A DNA stretch of 64,000 nt. Source: Stenotrophomonas sp. SAU14A_NAIMI4_8. Its GTDB lineage: Bacteria; Pseudomonadota; Gammaproteobacteria; Xanthomonadales; Xanthomonadaceae. Under the pieces are notes generated by a model, which was not told where the DNA came from, did no database searches, and saw only the letters and a list, made by a program, of their open reading frames with translations. Every line of letters starts with the position of its first letter. The stretch's first letter is position 1. Below, piece after piece: positions 1-6,815 of this stretch. The stretch spans positions 2,769,680-2,833,679 of the forward strand of contig NZ_CP025999.1 of NCBI RefSeq assembly GCF_003086695.1, written 5' to 3'. Position numbers and translations under genes: made by a program.

Positions 1-459
1 ACCACCGCCCTTGGCGGCCACGATCACATCGACCGTGTTGCCCGGCACCACCTTCACGTTCACCACGCCCGGGGTGTTGTCCTTGGTGTTGATGCGCTTG
101 CCGGCCGGATCGGCCAGCACCGAGGCGCGCAGCTTGTTGTCCGGGTGCAGATAGGCGCGGCGCACGCCTTCATTGGCCATGTCTTCCACGCCCATGGTGG
201 CGTCGTCCCAACGCACGTCCATGCCGATTTCCAGGAACACGGTGACGATGCCGGTGTCCTGGCAGATCGGACGGTGGCCTTCGGCGCACATCCGCGAATT
301 GATCAGGATCTGGGCCATCGCTTCCTTCGCGGCCGGCGACTCTTCGCGCTCGTAGGCAGCGGCGAGGTTCTTGATGTAGTCGACCGGGTGGTAGTACGAG
401 ATGTACTGCAGCGCGTCGGCGATGGACTGGATGAGGTCTTCCTGCTTGATCGATGTCAC
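1..459 (-). CDS. Fumarate hydratase class I, N-terminal part (runs off window)
   Basis: Catalyses fumarate/malate interconversion in the TCA cycle, using a [4Fe-4S] cluster in class I enzymes. The 153 visible codons match the N-terminus of the FumA/FumB-type family. They include the CAEGHRPICQDTG segment that carries two cluster-ligand-type cysteines, and the VVPGNTVDVIVAAKGGG stretch at the window edge. The start is a GTG at 459, followed by TSIKQEDLIQ; no better ATG lies upstream in frame. The C-terminal part lies outside the window. It is transcribed away from the ECF sigma gene; the gap between them holds a GGGGTC-type palindrome. Confidence 0.9.
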   Translation of the reverse strand, partial: MTSIKQEDLIQSIADALQYISYYHPVDYIKNLAAAYEREESPAAKEAMAQILINSRMCAEGHRPICQDTGIVTVFLEIGMDVRWDDATMGVEDMANEGVRRAYLHPDNKLRASVLADPAGKRINTKDNTPGVVNVKVVPGNTVDVIVAAKGGG

Positions 460-536
460 GGCTTGCTCGCTTGCTCAAGGCTGGCGGGGGTAATCCGCCC
501 ATTTTACCCCCTCCGCCGACTGCGCGTAGATTCGCA

Positions 537-574
537 GGGGCAGATCCCTTTCCGCGGGAAAGGGCTCTGACCCC
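537..574. repeat. GGGGTC-type palindromic repeat, single unit
   Basis: An imperfect inverted repeat: GGGGCAGATCCCTTTCC, a GCG loop, then GGAAAGGGCTCTGACCCC. It lies between the divergent fumarase and ECF sigma genes. The same family recurs at 2277-2367, 2617-2707, 9046-9123 and, in short form, at 11897-11923. It looks like a REP-type dispersed element. Confidence 0.7.
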
Positions 575-581
575 GCCCCCT

Positions 582-608
582 TGTCACGCCCCCGTCCTCT
601 CTGGCGTC
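582..608 (+). promoter_or_regulatory. Probable ECF41 autoregulatory promoter
   Basis: TGTCACG at 582-588 and CGTC at 605-608 are separated by 16 bases. This matches the ECF41 promoter motif reported for the family (TGTCACA in the -35 region, CGTC in the -10 region). The CGTC ends 9 bases before the ATG at 618, so the transcript would be leaderless or nearly so. The promoter call is inference from the motif and its position. Confidence 0.6.
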
Positions 609-617
609 CTTGCCAAC

Positions 618-1514
618 ATGAACGCTGAATCGACCTTCCAGACCCACCGCCCGCGCCTGATGGCGCTGGCCTACCGCCTGCTGGGCAGCCGCGCCGACGC
701 CGAGGATGTCGTCCAGGACGCCTGGCTGCGCTGGTCCGGCGCCGACCCGGCCAGCGTGCGCGATGCCGAGGCGTGGCTGGTGACCGCCACCACGCGACTG
801 GGCCTGGACCGCCTGCGCGCGGCCCGGCGCGAGCGCGCGCACTACGTGGGCCCGTGGCTGGCCGAACCGCTCGCGATCAGCCTCGAGCCCGACCCGGCCC
901 CTGGCCCGGCGCAACGCCACGCGCTGGCCGACGATGTGTCGGTGGCCTTCCTGACCCTGCTGGAACAGTTGGGACCGGAAGAGCGCGCCGCGTTCCTGCT
1001 GAAGGAAGTGTTCGACCACGACTATGCCGAGATCGCCGAGCTGATCGGCCACAGCCAGGCCAACTGCCGCCAGCTGGTGCATCGGGCCCGGCAGCGTCTG
1101 CAGGCCGGGCGCCCGCGCTTCAACGCCGATGCCAGCCAGCACCGCAAACTGCTGGCGCGCTTCATGCACGCCACCCAGCAGGGCGACAGCCAGGCCGTGC
1201 AGGCCCTGCTGCATGCCAACGCGCGCCTGGTCTCCGATGGCGGCGGCGTGGTCACCGCCGCGATCCGGCCGCTGCTGGGCGCCGAGCGCATCGGCCGGCT
1301 GTTCTGGGCCATTGCCCAGCGCGGCCTGGGCCACACCGCGCAGCTGGGCTATGTAAACGGCGAACCGGCGATCCTGCGCTTCGATGGTCAACGCCTGCAT
1401 TCGGTCACCACGGTGCAGGTGGTGGACGGGCGCATCGCCGAGGTCTACAGCGTGCTGAACCCGGAAAAATTGTCGGCGGTTGTCACGGCGGCGGACGCGG
1501 CGGCGTCCTGGTAG
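618..1514 (+). CDS. ECF41-type RNA polymerase sigma factor (SigJ family)
   Basis: A 298-residue alternative sigma factor. Sigma region 2 spans about residues 8-75 (LAYRLLGSRADAEDVVQDAW) and region 4 about 110-170 (ending VHRARQRL). A SnoaL-like C-terminal domain follows, which in ECF41 proteins modulates sigma activity in place of a separate anti-sigma factor. Two ECF41 hallmarks are visible in that domain: DGGG near residue 207 and NPEKL near residue 281 (family form NPDKL). The ATG at 618 is chosen because the sigma domain starts just after it and an ECF41-like promoter lies immediately upstream; the reading frame stays open further upstream without homology. The next gene, 36 bases downstream, is the typical ECF41 partner. 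Confidence 0.9.
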   Translation: MNAESTFQTHRPRLMALAYRLLGSRADAEDVVQDAWLRWSGADPASVRDAEAWLVTATTRLGLDRLRAARRERAHYVGPWLAEPLAISLEPDPAPGPAQRHALADDVSVAFLTLLEQLGPEERAAFLLKEVFDHDYAEIAELIGHSQANCRQLVHRARQRLQAGRPRFNADASQHRKLLARFMHATQQGDSQAVQALLHANARLVSDGGGVVTAAIRPLLGAERIGRLFWAIAQRGLGHTAQLGYVNGEPAILRFDGQRLHSVTTVQVVDGRIAEVYSVLNPEKLSAVVTAADAAASW

Positions 1515-1519
1515 TGAAA

Positions 1520-1538
1520 GGCGGCCATCGTGGCCGCC
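1520..1538 (+). other. Small hairpin between the sigma gene and its partner
   Basis: GGCGGCCA, TCG, TGGCCGCC forms a perfect 8-bp stem just after the sigma stop codon. It sits 2 bases before the GGAG ribosome binding site (1541-1544) of the next gene. It has no T-run, so it is not a classical terminator; it could reduce read-through or translation of the partner gene. Confidence 0.5.
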
Positions 1539-1550
1539 GTGGAGCCGAAC

Positions 1551-2000
1551 ATGTCCGACCACGCCTCTCCCCGCGTTCCCTACACCCGCCTGGCCGCCGA
1601 GGCCTTCAAGGGCCTGCTGGCCACCAGCAAGGCGGTGCATGACAGCTCGATCGACCCGACGTTGATGGAACTGGTGTTCCTGCGCGTTTCCCAGCTCAAC
1701 GGCTGTGGCTACTGCATGGACATGCACGGCACCGCGCTGCGCAAGGGCGGCATCGAGCCGCGCAAGCTGGACACCCTGCCCGCGTGGCACGAAAGCCGCT
1801 TCTTCGATGCCCGCGAACGCGCGGCGCTGGGCTGGGCCGAGGCGCTGACCCGGCTGACCGACGGTGCGCCGTCGCAGGAGGCGTTCGACGCGCTGGCGCC
1901 GCACTTCGACGACAAGGGCATCAGCGACCTGAGCATGGGCATCGCGGTGATCAATGCCTGGAACCGGCTGGGCGCCGGCCTGCTGCCGCCGCTGCCGTAA
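1551..2000 (+). CDS. Carboxymuconolactone decarboxylase/AhpD-like protein
   Basis: A 149-residue CMD/AhpD-fold protein. The redox motif is clear: C52-G-Y-C55 followed by H59 (NGCGYCMDMH), the arrangement used by AhpD-like peroxidase and thiol-reductase domains. The start ATG at 1551 follows GGAG; the frame extends upstream to 1530, but without homology. CMD-like proteins are one of the three gene types (carboxymuconolactone decarboxylase, oxidoreductase, epimerase) that ECF41 sigma factors commonly sit beside and control. The gene most likely belongs to the regulon of the upstream sigma factor. The actual substrate is unknown. Confidence 0.87.
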   Translation: MSDHASPRVPYTRLAAEAFKGLLATSKAVHDSSIDPTLMELVFLRVSQLNGCGYCMDMHGTALRKGGIEPRKLDTLPAWHESRFFDARERAALGWAEALTRLTDGAPSQEAFDALAPHFDDKGISDLSMGIAVINAWNRLGAGLLPPLP

Positions 2001-2255
2001 GGGGGTTGCCTGGCCGGGCTGCGCCCGGCACCCGCAGAGGCAACGGCCAGAGCAAGAGCAACGTCAACAGCTGGGGCTCTGTGGGATGGCGGGGCGGGTC
2101 AGGTCGCAGGGGACGCTGCACGTACGTCCATGTAAGCTCGGTCGCCGCATCCATGCGGCTCACGCCCCTGCGACCTGGCCCGCCCCGCCGTCGACAGATG
2201 TCCCGCTGCTGTTGGTAGGTGTCGACCTTGGTCGACACGATGGGTCCACCTCATG
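2001..2255. other. Intergenic region with imperfect repeats and no gene
   Basis: No convincing coding sequence. It contains a large imperfect inverted structure (GGCGGGGCGGGTCAGGTCGCAGGGG near 2090 pairs with CCCCTGCGACCTGGCCCGCC near 2165) and one GTAG palindrome at 2215-2238. Beyond 2255 the 340-bp duplication begins. Confidence 0.6.
2215..2238 (+). repeat. SMAG (GTAG) palindrome
   Basis: A GTAG header followed by the palindrome GTGTCGACC-TT-GGTCGACAC. This is the typical form of the short GTAG-headed repeats of Stenotrophomonas. Confidence 0.75.
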
Positions 2256-2595
2256 CGTGGATGTGAGGGCTCAGATGGGGTCGGATCCCCTCGCATGGCG
2301 AAGGGCTCTGACCCCGAGGTGCGGTGGCGGGGTCAGAGCCCTTTGCGCTGCAAAGGGATCTGACCCCATCTGACCCCATCTGCACGCCGTGCGCGCGCAC
2401 AATGGCGGCATGCCTGCTGCCAACGAAAAGAAACCCAGCCTGCGCCAGCGCTTCAAGGCCATGCGCAACCTGCCGCCGTTCCTGCGCCAGGTATGGCAGA
2501 CCAGCCCGGCATTGACCCTGGCCAGCCTTGGCCTGCGCATCATCCGCGCCCTGCTGCCGGTGGCGATGCTGTACGTGGGCAAGCTGATCATCGAT
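2256..2595 (+). repeat. 340-bp direct tandem duplication, copy 1
   Basis: Bases 2256-2595 recur at 2596-2935 with an exact 340-base period and only two differences that I can see (2269 g versus 2609 a; 2290 c versus 2630 t). The unit runs from GTGGATGTGAG, through two GGGGTC-type palindromes and the upstream region, into codon 62 of the ABC exporter gene. The junction is abrupt: TCGAT at 2591-2595 is followed directly by the start of copy 2. The near-identity suggests a recent event. Confidence 0.95.
2277..2367. repeat. Pair of GGGGTC-type palindromes (copy 1)
   Basis: Unit A (2277-2315) pairs GGGGTCGGATCCCCTCGC with GCGAAGGGCTCTGACCCC. Unit B (2329-2367) pairs GGGGTCAGAGCCCTTTGC with GCAAAGGGATCTGACCCC. 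The two units are inverted relative to each other, so the pair could also fold into one longer cruciform or hairpin, like a bacterial interspersed mosaic element. Confidence 0.75.
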
Positions 2596-2703
2596 CGTGG
2601 ATGTGAGAGCTCAGATGGGGTCGGATCCCTTCGCATGGCGAAGGGCTCTGACCCCGAGGTGCGGTGGCGGGGTCAGAGCCCTTTGCGCTGCAAAGGGATC
2701 TGA
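2410..2703 (+). pseudogene. Truncated duplicate of the ABC exporter gene start
   Basis: The ATG at 2410 opens a frame whose first 62 codons are identical to the intact exporter gene at 2750. At 2595 the tandem duplication breaks off and the frame continues for about 35 codons through repeat DNA to a stop ending at 2703. The 97-codon frame thus encodes one or two N-terminal helices of the exporter plus a meaningless tail. It has the same upstream sequence as the real gene and may be transcribed. I regard it as a non-functional by-product of the duplication. Confidence 0.85.
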
Positions 2704-2935
2704 CCCCATCTGACCCCATCTGCACGCCGTGCGCGCGCACAATGGCGGCATGCCTGCTGCCAACGAAAAGAAACCCAGCCTGCGCCAGCGCTTCAAGGCC
2801 ATGCGCAACCTGCCGCCGTTCCTGCGCCAGGTATGGCAGACCAGCCCGGCATTGACCCTGGCCAGCCTTGGCCTGCGCATCATCCGCGCCCTGCTGCCGG
2901 TGGCGATGCTGTACGTGGGCAAGCTGATCATCGAT
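2596..2935 (+). repeat. 340-bp direct tandem duplication, copy 2
   Basis: Second copy of the unit at 2256-2595. It continues seamlessly into the intact ABC exporter gene; the sequence after 2935 (ACCGCCCTGC) is the native continuation. Confidence 0.95.
2617..2707. repeat. Pair of GGGGTC-type palindromes (copy 2)
   Basis: Same two-unit arrangement as 2277-2367, carried along by the 340-bp duplication. Units lie at 2617-2655 and 2669-2707. Confidence 0.75.
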
Positions 2936-4603
2936 ACCGCCCTGCACCTGAGCCAGCACGGTGCCGGCTTCCCGCCGTTGAACGAAGCGCTGTCCAGCGG
3001 CCTGTTGAACCCGCTGCTGGGATTGCTGGCGCTGGAATTCGGCCTGGCCATCGCCTCGGACCTGCTGGGGCGGCTGGTCAGCTACGCCGACGCGCTGCTG
3101 TCGGAACTGTTCGCCAACGCCACCAGCGTGCGCTTGATGGAACATGCCGCCACGCTGGACCTGGAAGACTTCGAAGACCCCGACCTGCAGGACAAACTGG
3201 ACCGCGCCCGGCGCCAGACCATGGGCCGGATGAACCTGATGAGCCAGTTGTTCGGCCAGGTGCAGGATGCGATCACCGTGGTCAGCCTGGCCGTGGGCCT
3301 GCTGGTCTACGCGCCGTGGCTGATCGTGCTGCTGGCGCTGGCCCTGGTGCCCGCCTTCATCGGTGAATCGCACTTCAACGCGGCCGGCTACAGCCTCAAC
3401 TTCCTGTGGACGCCCGAGCGCCGCCAGCTGGACTACCTGCGCCAGCTCGGCGCCAGCGTGGAAACGGCCAAGGAAGTAAAGATCTTCAACCTGCACCGTT
3501 TCCTGGTGGAGCGCTACCGACGGCTGTCGGCGGCGCTGTTCCTGGCCAACCGTTCGCTGGCGCGGCGCCGCGCGTTCTGGGGCACGCTGCTGGCGGCGCT
3601 GGGCACGCTGGGCTACTACACCGCCTACGCCTACATCGCCTGGCGCACCGTGCGCGGGGATTTCAGCATCGGTGACCTGACCTTCCTGGCCGGCAGTTTC
3701 CTGCGCCTGCGCCAGCTGCTGGAAGGACTGCTGATCGGGTTCTCGCAGGTGGCCAGCCAGGCGCTGTACCTGGACGATCTGTATTCGTTCTTCCAGATCC
3801 AGCCGGAAATCCATTCGCACGACAACGCCGTGGCCGTGCCGCGCCCGATCCAGCAGGGATTCGTGTTCGAGAACGTGGGCTTCCGCTACCCCGATGCCGA
3901 GCAGTGGGCCGTACGCCACCTGGACTTCCAGCTGCACGCCGGCGAAGTACTGGCCCTGGTGGGCGAGAACGGCGCCGGCAAGACCACCCTGGTAAAGCTG
4001 CTGGCACGCCTGTACGAGCCGGATGAAGGCCGCATCCTGCTGGACGGGCGCGACCTGCGCGACTACGACCTGGACGACCTGCGCGCCAACCTGGGCGTGA
4101 TCTTCCAGGATTTCGTGCGCTACAACCTGACCGCCGCCGAGAACATCGGCGTGGGCCAGGTGGAGGCCATGGCCGACCAGGCGCGCATTGCAGATGCGGC
4201 ACGCCGCGGCATGGCCGAAGAGGTGATCGATGCCCTGCCCGGTGGCTACGAACAGCTGATCGGGCGGCGCTTCAAGCAGGGCGTGGACCTGTCCGGGGGG
4301 CAGTGGCAGAAGATCGCCATCGCCCGCGCATGGATGCGCGATGCGCAGGTGATGATCCTGGACGAGCCCACCGCGGCACTGGATGCCCGCGCCGAGTTCG
4401 AAGTGTTCCAGCGCTTCCGCGAGCTGGCCGAGCAGCGCACCGCGGTGCTTATTTCGCACCGTTTCTCTTCGGTGCGCATGGCCGATCGCATCCTGGTGCT
4501 GGCCGAAGGTCGGCTGGAGGCCAGCGGCACCCACGCCGAACTGATGGCCCAGGGCGGGCGCTATGCCGAGCTGTTCGAACTGCAGGCGGCGGGCTATCGC
4601 TGA
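2750..4603 (+). CDS. ABC exporter, fused permease and ATPase
   Basis: A 617-residue half-transporter of the MsbA/lipid-multidrug exporter type, inner membrane. The N-terminal half (about residues 30-330) carries the transmembrane helices. The C-terminal half is the ATPase, with Walker A GENGAGKTT near residue 405, signature LSGGQWQKIAIARA near 513 and Walker B VMILDEPTAALD near 535. It presumably works as a homodimer. The ATG at 2750 is preferred over a GTG 21 bases upstream. A CACAAT hexamer lies 6 bases before the ATG, so the message might be leaderless. The first 186 coding bases are duplicated just upstream. The transported substrate cannot be read from the sequence. Confidence 0.9.
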   Translation: MPAANEKKPSLRQRFKAMRNLPPFLRQVWQTSPALTLASLGLRIIRALLPVAMLYVGKLIIDTALHLSQHGAGFPPLNEALSSGLLNPLLGLLALEFGLAIASDLLGRLVSYADALLSELFANATSVRLMEHAATLDLEDFEDPDLQDKLDRARRQTMGRMNLMSQLFGQVQDAITVVSLAVGLLVYAPWLIVLLALALVPAFIGESHFNAAGYSLNFLWTPERRQLDYLRQLGASVETAKEVKIFNLHRFLVERYRRLSAALFLANRSLARRRAFWGTLLAALGTLGYYTAYAYIAWRTVRGDFSIGDLTFLAGSFLRLRQLLEGLLIGFSQVASQALYLDDLYSFFQIQPEIHSHDNAVAVPRPIQQGFVFENVGFRYPDAEQWAVRHLDFQLHAGEVLALVGENGAGKTTLVKLLARLYEPDEGRILLDGRDLRDYDLDDLRANLGVIFQDFVRYNLTAAENIGVGQVEAMADQARIADAARRGMAEEVIDALPGGYEQLIGRRFKQGVDLSGGQWQKIAIARAWMRDAQVMILDEPTAALDARAEFEVFQRFRELAEQRTAVLISHRFSSVRMADRILVLAEGRLEASGTHAELMAQGGRYAELFELQAAGYR

Positions 4604-4641
4604 ACCGTGCCGGCGGCCTGAGAACGCCTCTCGTTCCGGCC

Positions 4642-4660
4642 AATGAGAACTTCTCTCATT
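4642..4660. promoter_or_regulatory. Inverted repeat and -10-like element upstream of fpr
   Basis: AATGAGA (4642-4648) and TCTCATT (4654-4660) form a perfect 7-bp inverted repeat. It is followed by a -10-like TAGAAT at 4666-4671. The site is placed where a regulator of the ferredoxin reductase gene could bind; which regulator is not known from the sequence. Confidence 0.4.
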
Positions 4661-4703
4661 TGGGGTAGAATGGAGGGGACGAAACCATGCCCCGACTACC
4701 CCC

Positions 4704-5483
4704 ATGTCTTCTGCTTTCGGCGCCGAAACGGTGCTTGAGGTCCGCCACTGGACCGACGCCTACTTCAGCTTCACCCTGACCCGCGACAGCGGTTTCCGTT
4801 TCGAGAACGGCCAGTTCGTGATGATCGGCCTGGAAACCGAGGCGCGGCCGCTGCTGCGCGCCTATTCCATCGCCAGCGCGAACTGGGAAGAGCATCTGGA
4901 GTTCTTCAGCATCAAGGTGCAGGACGGCCCGCTGACCTCACGCCTGCAGCACATCAAGCCGGGCGACAAGGTGCTGGTTGGCAAGAAGCCCACCGGCACC
5001 CTGCTGATCAGCGACCTGCACCCGGGCAAGAACCTGTACCTGCTGGGCACCGGCACCGGCATGGCGCCGTGGCTGTCAGTCATCAAGGACCCGGAAACCT
5101 ACGAGCGCTTCGACAAGGTGATCCTGTGCCACGGCGTGCGCTACGAAAAGGACCTGGCCTACCGCGATTACTTCGAAAAGGAACTGCGTGAGCACGAGTT
5201 CCTGGGCGAAATGATCGGCGACAAGCTGCTGTACTACCCGGCCGTGACCCGCGAACCGTTCGCCAACCAGGGCCGCCTGACCTCGCTGATGGAAAGCGGC
5301 GAGATGCAGCGCACCCTGGGCCTGCCGGAACTGAACCCGGAAAACGACCGCGCGATGATCTGCGGCAGCCCGCAGATGCTGGCCGACCTGCGCGCAGTGC
5401 TCGATGCACGCGGCTTCCAGGTCTCGCCGCGCATCGGCCAGCCGGGCCACTACGTGTTCGAGCGCGCGTTCGTCGAAAAGTAA
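4704..5483 (+). CDS. fpr: Ferredoxin--NADP(+) reductase
   Basis: A 259-residue FAD-dependent reductase that passes electrons between NADPH and ferredoxin/flavodoxin in the cytoplasm. It supports Fe-S repair and oxidative stress tolerance. The FAD-binding signature RAYSIAS is near residues 53-59. The NADP-binding part starts at LLGTGTGMAPWLSV (about 112-125) and includes ICGSPQML (about 217). Length and motif order fit the bacterial Fpr subfamily. The ATG at 4704 gives the canonical N-terminus; no strong ribosome binding site is adjacent (GGAGGGG lies 24 bases upstream). An inverted repeat lies in the promoter region. Confidence 0.93.
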   Translation: MSSAFGAETVLEVRHWTDAYFSFTLTRDSGFRFENGQFVMIGLETEARPLLRAYSIASANWEEHLEFFSIKVQDGPLTSRLQHIKPGDKVLVGKKPTGTLLISDLHPGKNLYLLGTGTGMAPWLSVIKDPETYERFDKVILCHGVRYEKDLAYRDYFEKELREHEFLGEMIGDKLLYYPAVTREPFANQGRLTSLMESGEMQRTLGLPELNPENDRAMICGSPQMLADLRAVLDARGFQVSPRIGQPGHYVFERAFVEK

Positions 5484-5572
5484 GTCCTGCCCTGCCCTGC
5501 CCCTTGCGTGGACGCTGCCTTCCCGGCATCGTCTGCGCTGCACGGGCCGTCGGTCCGAACAGGGGCTCAAGG

Positions 5573-6136
5573 ATGACGAACAAGCGGTTCCCGCAGTCGG
5601 TGCGGGCGTGGGTATGTGCGGCCGCGCTTGCGGTCATGGCCGTTCCGGCCCTGGCCGCATCGCCCGCCCCCGGTGAGGTGCCGCCACAGGCGCTGGGCAA
5701 CGACCGCCAGGGCAAGCCGGTCAACCTGGCCGACCAACGCGGCAAGGTGGTCATCGTGACCTTCTGGGCGTCCTGGTGCGGGCCCTGCCGCAAGGAACTG
5801 CCGATCCTGGCGCACCTGCAGAAGGTCGTCGGCGAAGACGCGATGAAGGTCTACGCGATCAACTGGGGCGAGCCGCGCAACGACGTCAACCGGCTGGTGC
5901 GCCACCGCGACTGGCCGAAGCTGGACTACCTGCACGATCCGCGTGGCGCCTTGGCCGAGCAGTACGGCATCGCCGCGGTGCCACACATGTTCATCATCGG
6001 TCGCGATGGACAGGTCGCCCATGCCCATCGCGGCTACAGCGAAGCGAGCCTGCCGGGCATCCTCGAGGAAATCATCGCTGCGCTGCCCGAAGACGTGCGC
6101 AATCGCCCATCGCAGGCGGGCGCGGCAGCCAACTGA
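5573..6136 (+). CDS. TlpA/ResA-like periplasmic thioredoxin-fold protein
   Basis: A 187-residue exported thiol-disulfide protein. Residues 1-28 form a signal peptide (VCAAALAVMAVPALA). A thioredoxin fold follows with the redox-active site W-C69-G-P-C72 and the cis-proline region AAVPHMFII. This is the TlpA/ResA/DsbE family, which reduces or oxidises disulfides outside the cytoplasm. The ATG at 5573 is preceded by AAGG and starts a proper signal peptide; an upstream extension of the frame lacks one. It is not part of the ccm cluster, whose own CcmG lies at 52140. The substrate is unknown. Confidence 0.87.
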   Translation: MTNKRFPQSVRAWVCAAALAVMAVPALAASPAPGEVPPQALGNDRQGKPVNLADQRGKVVIVTFWASWCGPCRKELPILAHLQKVVGEDAMKVYAINWGEPRNDVNRLVRHRDWPKLDYLHDPRGALAEQYGIAAVPHMFIIGRDGQVAHAHRGYSEASLPGILEEIIAALPEDVRNRPSQAGAAAN

Positions 6137-6156
6137 GCGGCGGCAAGCGCGCGCAA

Positions 6157-6179
6157 CGCCGGGCATGACCCGGCGCTAC
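6157..6179 (-). repeat. SMAG palindrome, inverted orientation
   Basis: CGCCGGGCATGACCCGGCG followed by CTAC, the reverse complement of a GTAG-headed unit. It lies between two convergent genes, where it may serve as a terminator. Confidence 0.75.
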
Positions 6180-6194
6180 CCCGGGGCGTGGCGG

Positions 6195-6674
6195 TTACAG
6201 CAGCGCTTCGATGGCCCCACGCAGCTGCTCGGGCTTGGTGGTGGGGGCAAAGCGGTCCACCACGTTGCCCTGCCGATCGACCAGGAACTTGCTGAAGTTC
6301 CACTTGATGCGCGCGCTGCCCAGCAGCCCGCGCTTCTGCTGCGACAGCCACGCCCACAGCGGGTCGGCTCCTTCGCCATTGACCTCGATCTTCTGCGACA
6401 GCGGGAAGCTGACCGGGTAATCCAGCGAGCAGAACTGGCGGATCTGCGCTGCATCGCCCGGCTCCTGCGCGCCGAACTGGTTGCAGGGGAAGCCGACCAC
6501 CACCAGACCCCGCTCGCGGTAGTCCTGCCACAGCTGCTCCAGCCCGGTGTACTGCGGGGTGAAGCCGCAGCGGCTGGCCACGTTCACCAGCAGCAGCGGG
6601 CGACCGGCATACTGGGCCAGGGCCTGCGGCTGGCCGTCCAGGTCTACGAAGGTGAAGTCGAAGGCGGTGGCCAT
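6195..6674 (-). CDS. Glutathione peroxidase-family peroxidase
   Basis: A 159-residue cytoplasmic thiol peroxidase that reduces hydrogen peroxide and organic hydroperoxides. The peroxidatic residue is a cysteine (C36 in NVASRCGFTPQY), not selenocysteine. The other conserved blocks are GFPCNQFG (Q66, with C64) and WNFSKFLVD (W125, N126). Bacterial members like this often use thioredoxin rather than glutathione as reductant; that cannot be decided here. The ATG at 6674 starts directly at the fold (MATAFDFTFVDLDG); an open upstream extension is discarded. Confidence 0.92.
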   Translation of the reverse strand: MATAFDFTFVDLDGQPQALAQYAGRPLLLVNVASRCGFTPQYTGLEQLWQDYRERGLVVVGFPCNQFGAQEPGDAAQIRQFCSLDYPVSFPLSQKIEVNGEGADPLWAWLSQQKRGLLGSARIKWNFSKFLVDRQGNVVDRFAPTTKPEQLRGAIEALL

Positions 6675-6815
6675 GGCAGCGTTCCGGGCGGGAAACCCCC
6701 ATGGTAATCGCAGCGGGCCACCCCGCGCGGGCGGCGTCCATGCCTTTCGACACAAGTGCCCAGCCCGCTGCGCAGGTTACGCTCGGGCCCTTGTCTGTCT
6801 TACCGGAGTTACGCC

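Noticed and set aside
504..1904. A 466-codon minus-strand frame opposite the ECF sigma factor and AhpD-like genes
   Set aside because: It is antisense to two genes with clear family motifs; its peptide is rich in Arg, Gln and His repeats without domains.
2256..2935. Insertion sequence or transposon as cause of the duplicated region
   Set aside because: No transposase gene, no terminal inverted repeats at the junctions and no target-site duplication; a simple tandem duplication explains the data.
2588..4705. A 705-codon minus-strand frame opposite the ABC exporter
   Set aside because: Antisense shadow of a gene with unmistakable Walker and signature motifs; it also runs through the palindromic repeats.
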